From: Aquilaria yunnanensis
Lineage: Eukaryota > Streptophyta > Magnoliopsida > Malvales > Thymelaeaceae
Direction: 5' to 3'
DNA: 64,000 nt
Assembly (NCBI GenBank): GCA_039654915.1
Contig: CM077594.1
Span: 88,736,893-88,800,892, forward strand
In this document: positions 10,701 through 18,883 of the stretch, piece after piece
Numbering within the stretch: position 1 is the stretch's first letter
Layout of the letters: the number at the start of each line of letters is the position of its first letter
Notes under the pieces: model-generated
What the model was told of the DNA's origin: nothing
The model's database searches: none
What the model saw: the letters and a program-made list of their open reading frames with translations, nothing else
Position numbers and translations under genes: made by a program

Positions 10701-11100
10701 ACAAGATTTACAAGGAATCCCAGAGCCATTGAAAATATCCGCAAATGAAGGGAAATACGGCCTAGGCTTCACACCGACAAGACATGATAAAATGAAGGCA
10801 ATAGCTGAAAAGAGAGAAAAGAGGATTGCACGATTAACAGGGCATCCTCTCCAGGAAAGAAATCTGGATATCCCTGAAATCACCGAAACGTTCGTGAGTG
10901 GTGGTCTCATTCCAAAAAATGACAATGAAGGCAAGCTGACTATCAACATCAACAAGTCTTTTGAAAGTCTTTCTATTCAGGCAATCATCAGCGATTCACC
11001 TGAAGAGGAGGAGCTCATTCAACCTTGTGGCCCACGGGATGTGCTGAACAACTGGGAGGCGATAGAACTTCCTGTTATAATCGAAAGCTTTCCAAAGTAA
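7789..11100 (+). CDS. gag-pro: Gag-protease polyprotein with G-patch
   Basis: 1,103 residues. The N-terminus (1-110) is charged. A retrotransposon gag domain lies at about 134-300 (VPDFVKYDGTSDP, then ALQWYLSQGP). A linker of tandem NRPN-x-YP repeats spans about 341-378. Two unusual fingers with Cys/His order C-x2-H...H-x4-C lie near 439 and 539 in place of a canonical CCHC knuckle. The aspartic protease has its active site in VLIDNGSALNVMP (D about 796; DNG rather than DTG/DSG, as usual in this lineage). A G-patch lies at about 960-992 (GGYSPGLGLGQ). The ORF closes with TAA at 11,098-11,100, overlapping a candidate 5' splice site at 11,097. The unspliced RNA would give Gag-Pro only, and splicing would extend the frame into Pol. 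Confidence 0.93.
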   Translation: MAEQAEGRLMEMESKIESMSEQMKQLMELIKGKATQVPIKEVQDPTYPPGFTPQRVSVQENLFQESGPSASVHLKQDTVQEEKKTLPKDEAESQKIETIEKRLRAIEGGTIFGSLSVDDLCLVPDVVIPSDFKVPDFVKYDGTSDPITHITLFLRRLQPLTKDEKVWIALFQESLTKSALQWYLSQGPRNIKTWNDLAQAFIGNYKHVMDLAPDRQTLQNMEKKKTETFKEYAQRWRDLAAQVQPPMTEREMVTLFVQTLKYPYYDKLIGNAATNFSDVVMSGERIEHGIRTGKITESFSDPMKRGGPSRRKDEEIQQIGRGRGIPLVGTVATGPRLSYSANRPNYYPTNRPNDYPPNRPSDYLPNRPNNYPLNRPNQLRPPVPTPPMPAPRPREIFAPIPMTYTELYPKLIQSQLIHPIPTRPFEPPYPTWYDPKLNCPYHDGAVGHGLENCIALKRIVQQLIESKWLDFSDEPNVTHNPLPPHQAKPVNMMEEYWPMKKTVNDIITPLKHVYSCLVKEGIIIGKSSGNKEVEDEEWCNFHNSKSHSIQECPEFRKSLQSLMDSSQIIVFMSDKEDDVNVIIKEQEVNIMPRPLVIPISKSALKPLRIQVPKPFPYKSDKTVPWNYGYTSNITSTPLEVGGMTRSGRCYSPEQMNKLQQEKNVTDPANGPINTSKEQEMPRAVTDEQATEFLKLIKQSEYSIVEQLNRLPAKISILSLLLSSDAHREALLKVLNKAYVEQDISVNNFDHLVNNITAQNLITFTDDEIPAEGRGHSKALHISIKYKDRIMARVLIDNGSALNVMPLETLHKIGLDPSHLNNSHIVVRAFDGTKRDVVGEIELPIGIGPCLFHITFQVMDISPSYTCLLGRPWIHMAGAIPSSLHQKMKFIIEGKIITVFAEEDILLSRPADAQYVEVNENIPDCSFRSFEIVNAAYVSEYGEEPVPNISKTSRMVAKLMIKGGYSPGLGLGQDLQGIPEPLKISANEGKYGLGFTPTRHDKMKAIAEKREKRIARLTGHPLQERNLDIPEITETFVSGGLIPKNDNEGKLTININKSFESLSIQAIISDSPEEEELIQPCGPRDVLNNWEAIELPVIIESFPK

Positions 11101-11298
11101 TCTAATAGTAAAAACCTCCTAAAGAAAGGTTCAATCAATAGGGTGTAGTCTTTGTTTAAGTGAACCTTTTAGTTATTGCTTTTTATTCCAATAAAGTTGT
11201 GATTTATGCACATTGTAAATAAAGTACCAGTTTGCATCCATCTCATTCGTGCCATTTTTTTTTCTCTCTTCTCTTTCTTTTCTCTCTGGATAATGCAG
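11097..11298 (+). other. Candidate 202-bp intron between protease and RT
   Basis: The donor AAA|GTAATC at 11,097 overlaps the gag-pro stop codon. The acceptor is a strong pyrimidine tract (about 11,257-11,287) followed by taatgcag, ending at 11,298. The upstream exon ends after two bases of a codon and the downstream exon supplies the third. The frame then stays open into the pol ORF with no stop before its ATG. An intron between protease and RT is a published trait of Ogre elements and regulates the Gag to Pol ratio. Splicing itself is not shown here. Confidence 0.75.
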
Positions 11299-11329
11299 AC
11301 CCAAAACTCTCTTTGATGACAATGAAAGA

Positions 11330-14300
11330 ATGAACTTTGATAATCCTGTAAACACTACCGACTCGGATGACGAAGATCTTCAAGTATCTCCTGAGCTATT
11401 AAAAATGATTGAGCGAGATGAAAAAGAAAGAGCAACAAGTCAAGAACCAACTGAGGTATTCAACCTGGGAGACAGTCAGGATGTAAAAGAAGTCAAGATT
11501 GGCACTTTATTCCCTCCTGAAGAAAAAGAAGAATTAGTCCATTTATTGAAAGAATATGTGGATGTATTCGCTTGGTCATACCAAGATATGCCTGGCTTAA
11601 GCTCAGACATAGTACTACACAAAATACCCTTGAAGCCTGGGGCGAAGCCTGTCAGACAGAAGTTACGAAGATTAAAGCCGGAGTTAATCTTAAGAGTAAA
11701 AGACGAGATTCGAAAGCTGTGGGATGCAGGATTTCTTGGGGTCGCTGAATATACAGAATGGGTGGTTAACATTGTCCCAGTCGAAAAGAAAGAAAGTGGG
11801 AAACTAAGAGTTTGTCAGGACTACCGGCCTTTGAACGAAGCCAGTCCTAAAGATAACTTCCCACTTCCTCATATTGATACACTGGTGGATAATACCGCAG
11901 GAAACTCCTACTTTTCCTTCATGGATGGTTTTTCTGGATACAATCAAATCAAACTTGATCCAGATGACATGATAAAAACTGCTTTTATTACCCTTTGGGG
12001 TACCTTCTACTATAAGGTGATGCCTTTCGGGTTAAAGAATGCTGGTGCTACATATCAAAGAGCCATGGTCACGTTGTTCCATGACATGATGCATAAAGAA
12101 ATTGAAGTATATGTGGACGACATGATCGCCAAAACTTTCACTGCTGGGGGGCATCTAAAAGTGCTAAGAAAACTATTCGATAGACTTCGCAAATATCAAT
12201 TGAAGTTGAATCCTGCCAAATGTACTTTTGGAGCCTCTTCAGGAAAGTTATTGGGTTTCATGGTCAGCAAGGACGGGATTCGAGTTGACCCGAGTAAAGT
12301 CAAAGCGATACAAGAAATGCAACCCCCGAAGACTCCAAAACAAGTAAGAAGTTTTCTGGGTAGAATCAACTTCATAGCAAGGTTCATATCACAATTGACG
12401 TCCAAGTGTGAACCGCTTTTCAAATCACTAAAGAAGAACAATCCGATTGAGTGGAATAACGAATGCCAAGAAGCATTCGAGAAAATCAAACGATATCTAT
12501 CAAATCCACCAGTCTTGATACCACCTCGATCCGGAGAACCGTTGATTCTATATTTATCCATACAGGATTCTTCATTAGGATCCGTATTGGGTCAACGTGA
12601 TGAGACAAGCAAGAAGGAGCATGCAATTTACTATTTGAGCAAAAAGCTTACCACATATGAAGCTAAATACTCAATAGTAGAAAAGTCCTGTTGTGCCCTT
12701 GCATGGGTAGCACATCGACTACGACACTACATGCTCAACAACACAACATTACTGATCTCCAAGACTGACCCCATTAAGTACATTTTCGAGAAACCCGCTT
12801 TATCAGGCAGGATTGCAAAATGGCAAATGCTGTTATCTGAATACGACATACAGTATGTCACCCAAAAGGCCGTAAAAGGAAGTGTGATCGCTGAATATCT
12901 GGCTGATAGAGCATTGGAGGATTATGAGCCCATGAGAATGGACTTTCCTGATGGAGATATAATGACGATAGAACAGGAAGTCGATGAAGAAAATGAAACA
13001 TGGAAAATGGCATTCGATGGAGCATCTAATGCTTTGGGACAAGGGATCGGAGCTATACTCATCTCTCCAAGCGGAGAGCAGTTTCCCCTCACAGCAAAAA
13101 TTACATTTCCTTGTACCAACAATATAGTAGAGTATGAAGCATGTGCTATGGGACTCCAAATGGCATTGGATTTGAAAGTGCGAGATCTCCGAGTCTATGG
13201 GGATTCCGCATTAGTCATATATCAAATCAATGGAGAATGGGAGACAAGAGATTCAAAATTAATCCCTTACCAAAAGCTTATACTAGACATGACTCGAAGA
13301 TTTAACAGTATAAGTTTCCATCATCTTCCAAGGGAAGATAATCAAATCCCAGACGCTTTAGCTACTTTGGCTGCTATGTACAAGATAAGCGACCCTGAGC
13401 ATACTCCTGTGTTCGAGATGAAAATAATAGATTCTCCAGCTTATTGCATGAGCATCGAAGAAGAATTGGATGGAAAGCCTTGGTATCATGATATCAAGAA
13501 ATACCTCCAAGAACGAACATATCCACTAGAAGCATCAGAAAATGACAAGAAATTTCTACGAAGATTGTCAATGGGTTTTCTTTTAAACCTAGACATACTC
13601 TATAAGAAAACCCCAGACTCGATGCTACTTCGCTGTGTAGATACTCATGAAGCACGAAAGATTATGGAAGAAGTTCATTCTGGAATATGTGGAGCACACA
13701 CTAGTGGTCATACCATGGCAAGACAAATAATGAGGGCTGGCTACTATTGGCTCACATTGGAAAGTGATTGTATTAATCACGTGAGAAAATGTCACAAATG
13801 TCAAATATATGCCAACAAGATCCAAGCTCCACCCACCCCTCTTAATGTAACAGCAATACCTTGGCCTTTTGCCATGTGGGGAATTGACGTCATTGGAGCC
13901 ATTACCCCTAAAGCTTCCAATGGTCACAAATTCATCCTAGTGGCAATTGACTACTTCACTAAATGGGTAGAAGCTATGTCATATGCAAGTGTGACTCAAA
14001 AGGTGGTATGCCGGTTCATTAAGAAAGAAATCATTTGTCGTTATGGGCCGCCGGAATGTATCATCTCAGACAATGCCACGAACCTGAACAATGCAATGAT
14101 GCAGACTTTGTGCCGGCAGTTCAAAATCAAACATCTCAATTCGGCACCTTATCGACCAATGATGAATGGTGCAGTAGAAGCGGCCAATAAAAATATCAAG
14201 AGAATTGTTGAAAAGATGATCGTCACTTACAAGGACTGGCATGAGATGTTACCTTTTGCACTACATGCTTATAGAACTTCTACCCGTACTTCTACTGGAG

Positions 14301-14728
14301 CAACACCTTTTTCTCTGGTATACGGTATGGAGGCTGTATTGCCCATCGAAGTTGAAATTCCTTCATTAAGGGTACTAATGGATACTCAATTAAGAGAAGC
14401 AGAATGGGTCAAAGCTAGATACGAGCAATTAAATCTAATTGATGAAAGAAGAATGATAGCCCTCTGCCATGGGCAACTTTATCAAAGAAGGATGATTCGT
14501 TCTTACAACAAAAAGGTTCGCCCACGACAATTTCACGATGGTGACATAGTGCTCAAGAAAATTTTACCCATGCAACATGATTCAAGAGGAAAATGGACAC
14601 CAAATTATGACGGGCCATATGTCGTGAAGAAAGCATTTTCAGGAGGGGCACTAATTCTGACAGAAATGGATGGACGAGAATTACCGAAGCCAGTAAATTC
14701 GGATGCAGTAAAGAAATACTTTGCATAA
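11330..14728 (+). CDS. pol: Pol: reverse transcriptase, two RNase H domains, integrase
   Basis: 1,132 residues from the first ATG; if the upstream intron is spliced the coding exon starts at 11,299. RT has YVDD at about 261-264 and the usual palm sequences around it. A Ty3-type RNase H follows at about 405-470, but its usual TDAS catalytic segment is replaced (LYLSIQDSSLG), so it is probably degenerate. A second, archaeal-type RNase H at about 560-690 keeps MAFDGASN, VEYEAC, YGDSALV and LPREDNQIPDALA; this double arrangement marks the Tat lineage. Integrase has an HHCC zinc region (about 783-825, CHKC) and a D,D,E core (GIDVIG about 853, SDNATN about 914, VEAANKN about 951). No chromodomain is evident. 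The frame is uninterrupted. Confidence 0.95.
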   Translation: MNFDNPVNTTDSDDEDLQVSPELLKMIERDEKERATSQEPTEVFNLGDSQDVKEVKIGTLFPPEEKEELVHLLKEYVDVFAWSYQDMPGLSSDIVLHKIPLKPGAKPVRQKLRRLKPELILRVKDEIRKLWDAGFLGVAEYTEWVVNIVPVEKKESGKLRVCQDYRPLNEASPKDNFPLPHIDTLVDNTAGNSYFSFMDGFSGYNQIKLDPDDMIKTAFITLWGTFYYKVMPFGLKNAGATYQRAMVTLFHDMMHKEIEVYVDDMIAKTFTAGGHLKVLRKLFDRLRKYQLKLNPAKCTFGASSGKLLGFMVSKDGIRVDPSKVKAIQEMQPPKTPKQVRSFLGRINFIARFISQLTSKCEPLFKSLKKNNPIEWNNECQEAFEKIKRYLSNPPVLIPPRSGEPLILYLSIQDSSLGSVLGQRDETSKKEHAIYYLSKKLTTYEAKYSIVEKSCCALAWVAHRLRHYMLNNTTLLISKTDPIKYIFEKPALSGRIAKWQMLLSEYDIQYVTQKAVKGSVIAEYLADRALEDYEPMRMDFPDGDIMTIEQEVDEENETWKMAFDGASNALGQGIGAILISPSGEQFPLTAKITFPCTNNIVEYEACAMGLQMALDLKVRDLRVYGDSALVIYQINGEWETRDSKLIPYQKLILDMTRRFNSISFHHLPREDNQIPDALATLAAMYKISDPEHTPVFEMKIIDSPAYCMSIEEELDGKPWYHDIKKYLQERTYPLEASENDKKFLRRLSMGFLLNLDILYKKTPDSMLLRCVDTHEARKIMEEVHSGICGAHTSGHTMARQIMRAGYYWLTLESDCINHVRKCHKCQIYANKIQAPPTPLNVTAIPWPFAMWGIDVIGAITPKASNGHKFILVAIDYFTKWVEAMSYASVTQKVVCRFIKKEIICRYGPPECIISDNATNLNNAMMQTLCRQFKIKHLNSAPYRPMMNGAVEAANKNIKRIVEKMIVTYKDWHEMLPFALHAYRTSTRTSTGATPFSLVYGMEAVLPIEVEIPSLRVLMDTQLREAEWVKARYEQLNLIDERRMIALCHGQLYQRRMIRSYNKKVRPRQFHDGDIVLKKILPMQHDSRGKWTPNYDGPYVVKKAFSGGALILTEMDGRELPKPVNSDAVKKYFA

Positions 14729-16094
14729 TGAAGAAATTTTCAAACAGAAGCGGAGAAGTGGATACAGGGTTACCAAAGTTTATTTGATCAAAGTTGTCAA
14801 AGAGAGCTTTCTTCTCTTACACTTTCATTATCTATCTGTACCCAAGATTTTCATATTACCCATAAATAAAAAGCCGATTTTCTTTAACTTACCTTAGATT
14901 CTCACGTTCAAAATGCTAAAGTCGCTTCTATCCAGTTCTTTTCCTTCAAATCTCACATTCTTACTAGCCTTAAGTGTGCAATAAATTATGACTTTTGAAG
15001 GAAGAATAGTAATAATTAAAACTTAGAAAAAACAAAGACCGTAGATTACTTTGATAAGCTTTATGAATTAAAACAGGAAAGATTGAGGTCCTGCTTTGCG
15101 AGCGGCACAGAACATAGGCTAACAAAGAAGAAGGAGTAACAAATCTTTGGGAGATAGCCTTGGTGGTAGCCTGAATGATCGCTTCAGAAGTCTTAACACG
15201 TCCATGTCAGCAAGAAAGAATCATACTCACGAATATCTCAACAGGGACAATTATCCAGAGAGGCATAAAGTACGAGGCGGACATTAAGGAAATTGAAGCC
15301 AAAATTTAAGAACAAATCAAGGAAAGAAGATTTTTGAAAAGAGTTAGGCTTTTGAGACAATGGACAACAGCTGGAAAGCGAGACAATGAACAACAGCTGG
15401 AAAGCAAGACAATGAACAACAGCTGGAAAGTGAAACAATGGACAACAGTTGGAAAGCATAAAGAGATTCAACGATAGAAGGCAATTACAAAGAGGATCCA
15501 GTAAAGCAAAGATATAAAAAAATAATAAATCCATCAGTTACACATGCTCGGCATTCATGCATTTCACATCATGCATGCATGGCATACAGAACAAGGATCA
15601 AATGGGAAGCGTATCCACCGCACAGTCACAGCAGTATAAGCTGACGTCTCAGTGACATCCGTTTTTACCAATCTACCGCTGGATGCACAGCTGATATAGT
15701 GGACCCAGCCCCATCAGCAATTCAAGGATAAAGTAGACAATATTGTCAAAATCCTGGTAATCAATTCAATAATCGAGGCTACACCGGGATGGACAGAATT
15801 GACGCCAGCTTAGCAGTATCCAAGATAAGAAATAGCTATGGTCAAAGATAAGCGTGGATATCGAGAAATATTGTCGTCGAAAGCAGACAATGGATTCAAT
15901 AATCAAGGACTGGATCAATGTCATGCCTGATGAGATATCAAAGATAAGAAATATCTATGATACTAAAATAAAGTAGGATCCACTTTTCCGGTTAAACGGC
16001 GGATACGGTACTCCGTGACTCTCAAGTCGGTTCTCTCAGTTGCCCATAATAACTGATTCCTTCACCCCTTCTTTCTTTTACTTCCTCCTAGAAA
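14729..16094 (+). other. Non-coding spacer between pol and accessory genes
   Basis: About 1.37 kb without a supportable ORF; a 98-residue frame on the minus strand is low in information and overlaps the 26-bp repeats. It carries short tandem repeats at 15,354-15,457. Just before the first finger ORF (15,990-16,090) the sequence resembles the leaders of the second and third finger ORFs, so the leader was duplicated with the genes. Confidence 0.6.
15354..15457 (+). repeat. Four 26-bp tandem repeats
   Basis: Four units of the form gagacaatggacaacagctg plus gaaagc, at a 26-base period, with few substitutions. They lie in the non-coding spacer after pol. Confidence 0.85.
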
Positions 16095-16643
16095 ATGGAT
16101 CCTACTTTTTCCGCCTTGCGAAAGTATTTTCCTTCTCTCCCAATGAACATCCTAAAAAAGATCTACCAAGTTCGCTGTGAACGATTAAGAGCTCTGATGC
16201 ATAAAGGAATCCCTGAAGATGTGCGGTGGTTAATTGAAGCTAAGGTTCGTCTGGCAGGTGAAATCCCAGAGGCATTTGTGTCTTACATGCCTGGTGTTGG
16301 CAAAAGTTCTTATGCCAGAAAAAGAAGAGCGAAAAGATTACAAGTCTGCCATAAATGTGGTAGGTGGACTTGTAAGACTAGGTGTCGTTCTTTAGGAATG
16401 ATCTCCAATAATCGAGAAGATAAAATACGGTTCATCAAGAATGGCTTGAGTAAGGACTCATTGGATGATATCCAATTGACTCTTGAGACGCATTCTTGTG
16501 GATCTGTGCAACGTGAAATTCTTGATTTATGGAGTATTTTTCATGAAGAACGAGACCGTTACAGTCCCGGGAATCTGACTTTAAACGACCCTGTTTGCCG
16601 GCTTGTAAGAAAGCTAGATGGGAAGCAGATCCTCGACTCATAG
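16095..16643 (+). CDS. Virus-like zinc-finger nucleic-acid-binding protein, copy 1
   Basis: 182 residues. Layout: N-terminal LRKYFPSLP and KKIYQVRCER, a helical segment ending WLIEAKVRLAGE (45-56), a Gly-rich turn (GVGKSSYA), a basic patch RKRRAKR (75-81), then a finger C85-x2-C88-x4-C93-x3-C97, and a C-terminal part with conserved Cys135 and NDPVC. The basic patch directly before a four-Cys finger is the architecture of the small cysteine-rich nucleic-acid-binding proteins of carlaviruses and relatives (Betaflexiviridae), some of which enter the nucleus and act as transcription factors or silencing suppressors. The match is by eye and the family assignment is tentative. It is about 69% identical to copy 2 by hand count, with no gaps. 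Three diverged but intact copies imply selection. It is not a known Ogre component. Confidence 0.7.
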   Translation: MDPTFSALRKYFPSLPMNILKKIYQVRCERLRALMHKGIPEDVRWLIEAKVRLAGEIPEAFVSYMPGVGKSSYARKRRAKRLQVCHKCGRWTCKTRCRSLGMISNNREDKIRFIKNGLSKDSLDDIQLTLETHSCGSVQREILDLWSIFHEERDRYSPGNLTLNDPVCRLVRKLDGKQILDS

Positions 16644-16805
16644 AAGCCGTTAATGCCGTTACTGGACGTAAAACCAGTGGAAGATGTAAGCCACAGTCAC
16701 AATTACTGTACATACAGTTTGTTATATTTGGAAAAATTTGCATTTTCTTTTGACAGATGTACATGCTCCCCTAAGTGTAATCGACACGTTATCCCTTTTC
16801 ATCAC

Positions 16806-16813
16806 TATAAATG
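16806..16813 (+). promoter_or_regulatory. TATA box candidate before finger copy 2
   Basis: TATAAATG in the sequence catcactataaatgcgtgtt, 120 bases before the ATG. The same sequence precedes copy 3 at the same relative place, suggesting each cassette may have its own promoter. Confidence 0.45.
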
Positions 16814-16932
16814 CGTGTTCTTCCTTCTGATTAAACAACAGATAAGATACCCTGTGACTTCTAAAGTCGATTATTCCAGTTTCCTGCAATAACTGATTCA
16901 TTTCCCTCTTCTCTCAAATTCTTCTCTCATCA

Positions 16933-17481
16933 ATGGATTCTACTCTTTCTGTACTGCGAAAATACTTTCCTTCCCTCCCACTAAAAGTCCTTAAAAAGAT
17001 CTACCTTGCTAGATGTGAAAGAATCAGAGTTTTTACACGCAAAGGCATTCCCGACAATGTGCAGTGGATAATTGAAGCTAAGGTCCGTTTGGCGGGTGAA
17101 GTTCCAGATGCATTTATGCCCCGCATGCCCGGTTTAGGTAAAAGCCGTTATGCCAAAAGGCGAAGAGCAAAGAGACTAGGCGTGTGTTATAAATGTGGGC
17201 GATGGAATTGTAATACTAAATGTCGCTCTTTAGGATACATCTCCATAAATCGTGAAGATAAAAGAAAATTCATTAAGAATGGCCTGCGTAAGGAGTCTCT
17301 GAAAGATATCCGAGAGACTCTTGAAACGCATTCTTGTGGAAAAGTGCAAGGTGAAATTATCGGTTTATGGAGGACTTACCATAAAGAACGAAACCGTTAC
17401 AGTCTTGGGAATGTGATTTTAAACGACCCCGTTTGTCAGTTTGTAAGAAAACTAGATGGGAAGCAAATCCCCGACTTATAG
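16933..17481 (+). CDS. Virus-like zinc-finger nucleic-acid-binding protein, copy 2
   Basis: 182 residues, collinear with copy 1 without gaps. It retains the basic patch KRRRAKR (75-81), the four finger cysteines at 85, 88, 93 and 97 (VCYKCGRWNCNTKC), and conserved Cys135 and NDPVC. The start ATG has a favourable context (atcaATGG). The unit containing leader, ORF and trailer repeats about every 810-840 bp across the three copies, so it is a tandem duplication of whole cassettes. The trailing region has a word resembling the 85-bp repeats before LOG (cagtcatgattgctgtacat). Role is inferred only from the fold-like pattern: nucleic-acid binding, possibly nuclear because of the Arg/Lys patch. Confidence 0.7.
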   Translation: MDSTLSVLRKYFPSLPLKVLKKIYLARCERIRVFTRKGIPDNVQWIIEAKVRLAGEVPDAFMPRMPGLGKSRYAKRRRAKRLGVCYKCGRWNCNTKCRSLGYISINREDKRKFIKNGLRKESLKDIRETLETHSCGKVQGEIIGLWRTYHKERNRYSLGNVILNDPVCQFVRKLDGKQIPDL

Positions 17482-17630
17482 AAGGCATTGAAGCCATTAC
17501 TGGACATGAATTAGTGGAAGATGAGAGCCACAGTCATGATTGCTGTACATATAAGCTGTCATTTGTCTTTTCTTTTGGCAATAATGTACTTACTTCCGTA
17601 AGTGTAATAAACGCATTATCCTTTCATCAC

Positions 17631-17638
17631 TATAAATG
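17631..17638 (+). promoter_or_regulatory. TATA box candidate before finger copy 3
   Basis: TATAAATG, 108 bases before the ATG at 17,746, in sequence almost identical to that at 16,806. Confidence 0.45.
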
Positions 17639-17745
17639 CGTGTTCTTCCTTCTGGATACGGTACTCCATAACTCCCAAATTCAGTTATTTCCATTTCCTA
17701 CAATCACTAATTTCTTTCTTTTTCTCTTAAATGCCTCATTCATCA

Positions 17746-18294
17746 ATGGAGCCTTCTCTTTCCGCTCTACGAAAATATTTCCCTTCTTTCCCAATAAATG
17801 TTCTTAAAAAGGTTTATCAAGCTAGATGTGAACGATTCCGACTATTTATGCACAAAGGCATTCCTGATAATGTGCGATGGCTAATCGAAGCTAAAGTTCG
17901 TTCGGCTGGTGAAGTTCCAGATGCGTTCTTTCCCCGTATGCCCGGCTTTGGTAAAAGCGTTTATGCCAAAAAGAGAAGAGCAAAGAGGCTAGGCGTCTGT
18001 CACAATTGTGGATGGTGGATTTGCGGCAATAAATGTCGTTCTCCAGGAGTGATCACCAGAAATCGTAATGATAGAATAAAATTCATCAAGAATGGCTTGC
18101 GTAAGGAATCTCTGGAAGATATCCGAGAGGTTCTTGAAGCGCATTCTTGCGGAATAGTGCAATTTGAGGTTGTTGGATTATGGATAATTCTCCAAAAAGA
18201 ACGAGAACGTTACAGTCTTGGGAATCTGACCCTAAACGACCCTGTTTGCCAGTTTGTGAAAAAGCTAGATGAGATGCAAATCACTGATTCATAG
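17746..18294 (+). CDS. Virus-like zinc-finger nucleic-acid-binding protein, copy 3
   Basis: 182 residues from the ATG that aligns with copies 1 and 2. An in-frame ATG 15 bases upstream (17,731) would add five residues but has weaker context and no counterpart. The basic patch KKRRAKR and finger CHNCGWWICGNKC (Cys 85, 88, 93, 97) are intact. The finger has Trp-Trp where copies 1 and 2 have Arg-Trp. The last 14 residues match the outer element's fragment at 1-46 with two differences, so this position in the module is shared by both family members. It is followed by the 85-bp repeats and LOG. Confidence 0.7.
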   Translation: MEPSLSALRKYFPSFPINVLKKVYQARCERFRLFMHKGIPDNVRWLIEAKVRSAGEVPDAFFPRMPGFGKSVYAKKRRAKRLGVCHNCGWWICGNKCRSPGVITRNRNDRIKFIKNGLRKESLEDIREVLEAHSCGIVQFEVVGLWIILQKERERYSLGNLTLNDPVCQFVKKLDEMQITDS

Positions 18295-18344
18295 AAAGCA
18301 TTGAAGCCGTTACTGGACGCAAAGCCAGTAGAAGACGGAACAAG

Positions 18345-18800
18345 GTCACGATTACTGTACGTGCTAGCTGTCGCTTTTGAAATTTTCCTCCCCTTTTGGT
18401 AATAATGTATCCACTCCTGACATGAACCAAAGTCACGATTACTGTACGTGCTAGCTGTCGCTTTTGAAATTTTCCTCCTCTTTCAGCAATAATGTATCCA
18501 CTCTTGACATAAGGCATAGTCACGATACTGTACATGCTAGCTGACGCTTTTGAAATTTTCCTCCCATAATGTACCCACTCCTGACATGAGCTATAATTAT
18601 GACTACTGTATATACCTGCCACTTTTGAAATTTTCCTTCTCATCCGACAATCATGTACCTACTCCTGACATAAGCTACAGTCGCAACTACTGTACATGCT
18701 AGCAGCTATTTTGAAAATTTTCCTCCTCTTTTAACGATAGTGTACCCATACCTGACCAGAGTCATACCCGTGACTACTATGAATAGCTGGCAATAATGTA
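18345..18800 (+). repeat. ~85-bp repeats between finger gene and LOG (inner)
   Basis: Five to six degenerate units at about 85-base spacing, with the same core words as the outer array at 90-480 (gattactgtacgtgctagct). Most TGACG sites seen in the outer copy are TGACAT here. They lie directly upstream of LOG. Confidence 0.75.
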
Positions 18801-18843
18801 TCCATTCTTGAAAAATAAAATTATTGCCTTATCTCTTCATCTC

Positions 18844-18851
18844 TATAAATA
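18844..18851 (+). promoter_or_regulatory. TATA box candidate for inner LOG gene
   Basis: TATAAATA, 33 bases before the LOG ATG and identical to the outer copy's box. Confidence 0.45.
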
Positions 18852-18883
18852 TATCCTCTTTTCTCACAAGGGTAAGGATAGGA

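Noticed and set aside
15238..15534. Minus-strand 98-residue ORF after pol
   Set aside because: Its repeated Leu/Ser/Phe content is the reverse translation of the 26-bp tandem repeats.
17731..17745. Five-residue longer start for finger copy 3
   Set aside because: No counterpart in copies 1 and 2, and weaker start context than the ATG at 17,746.
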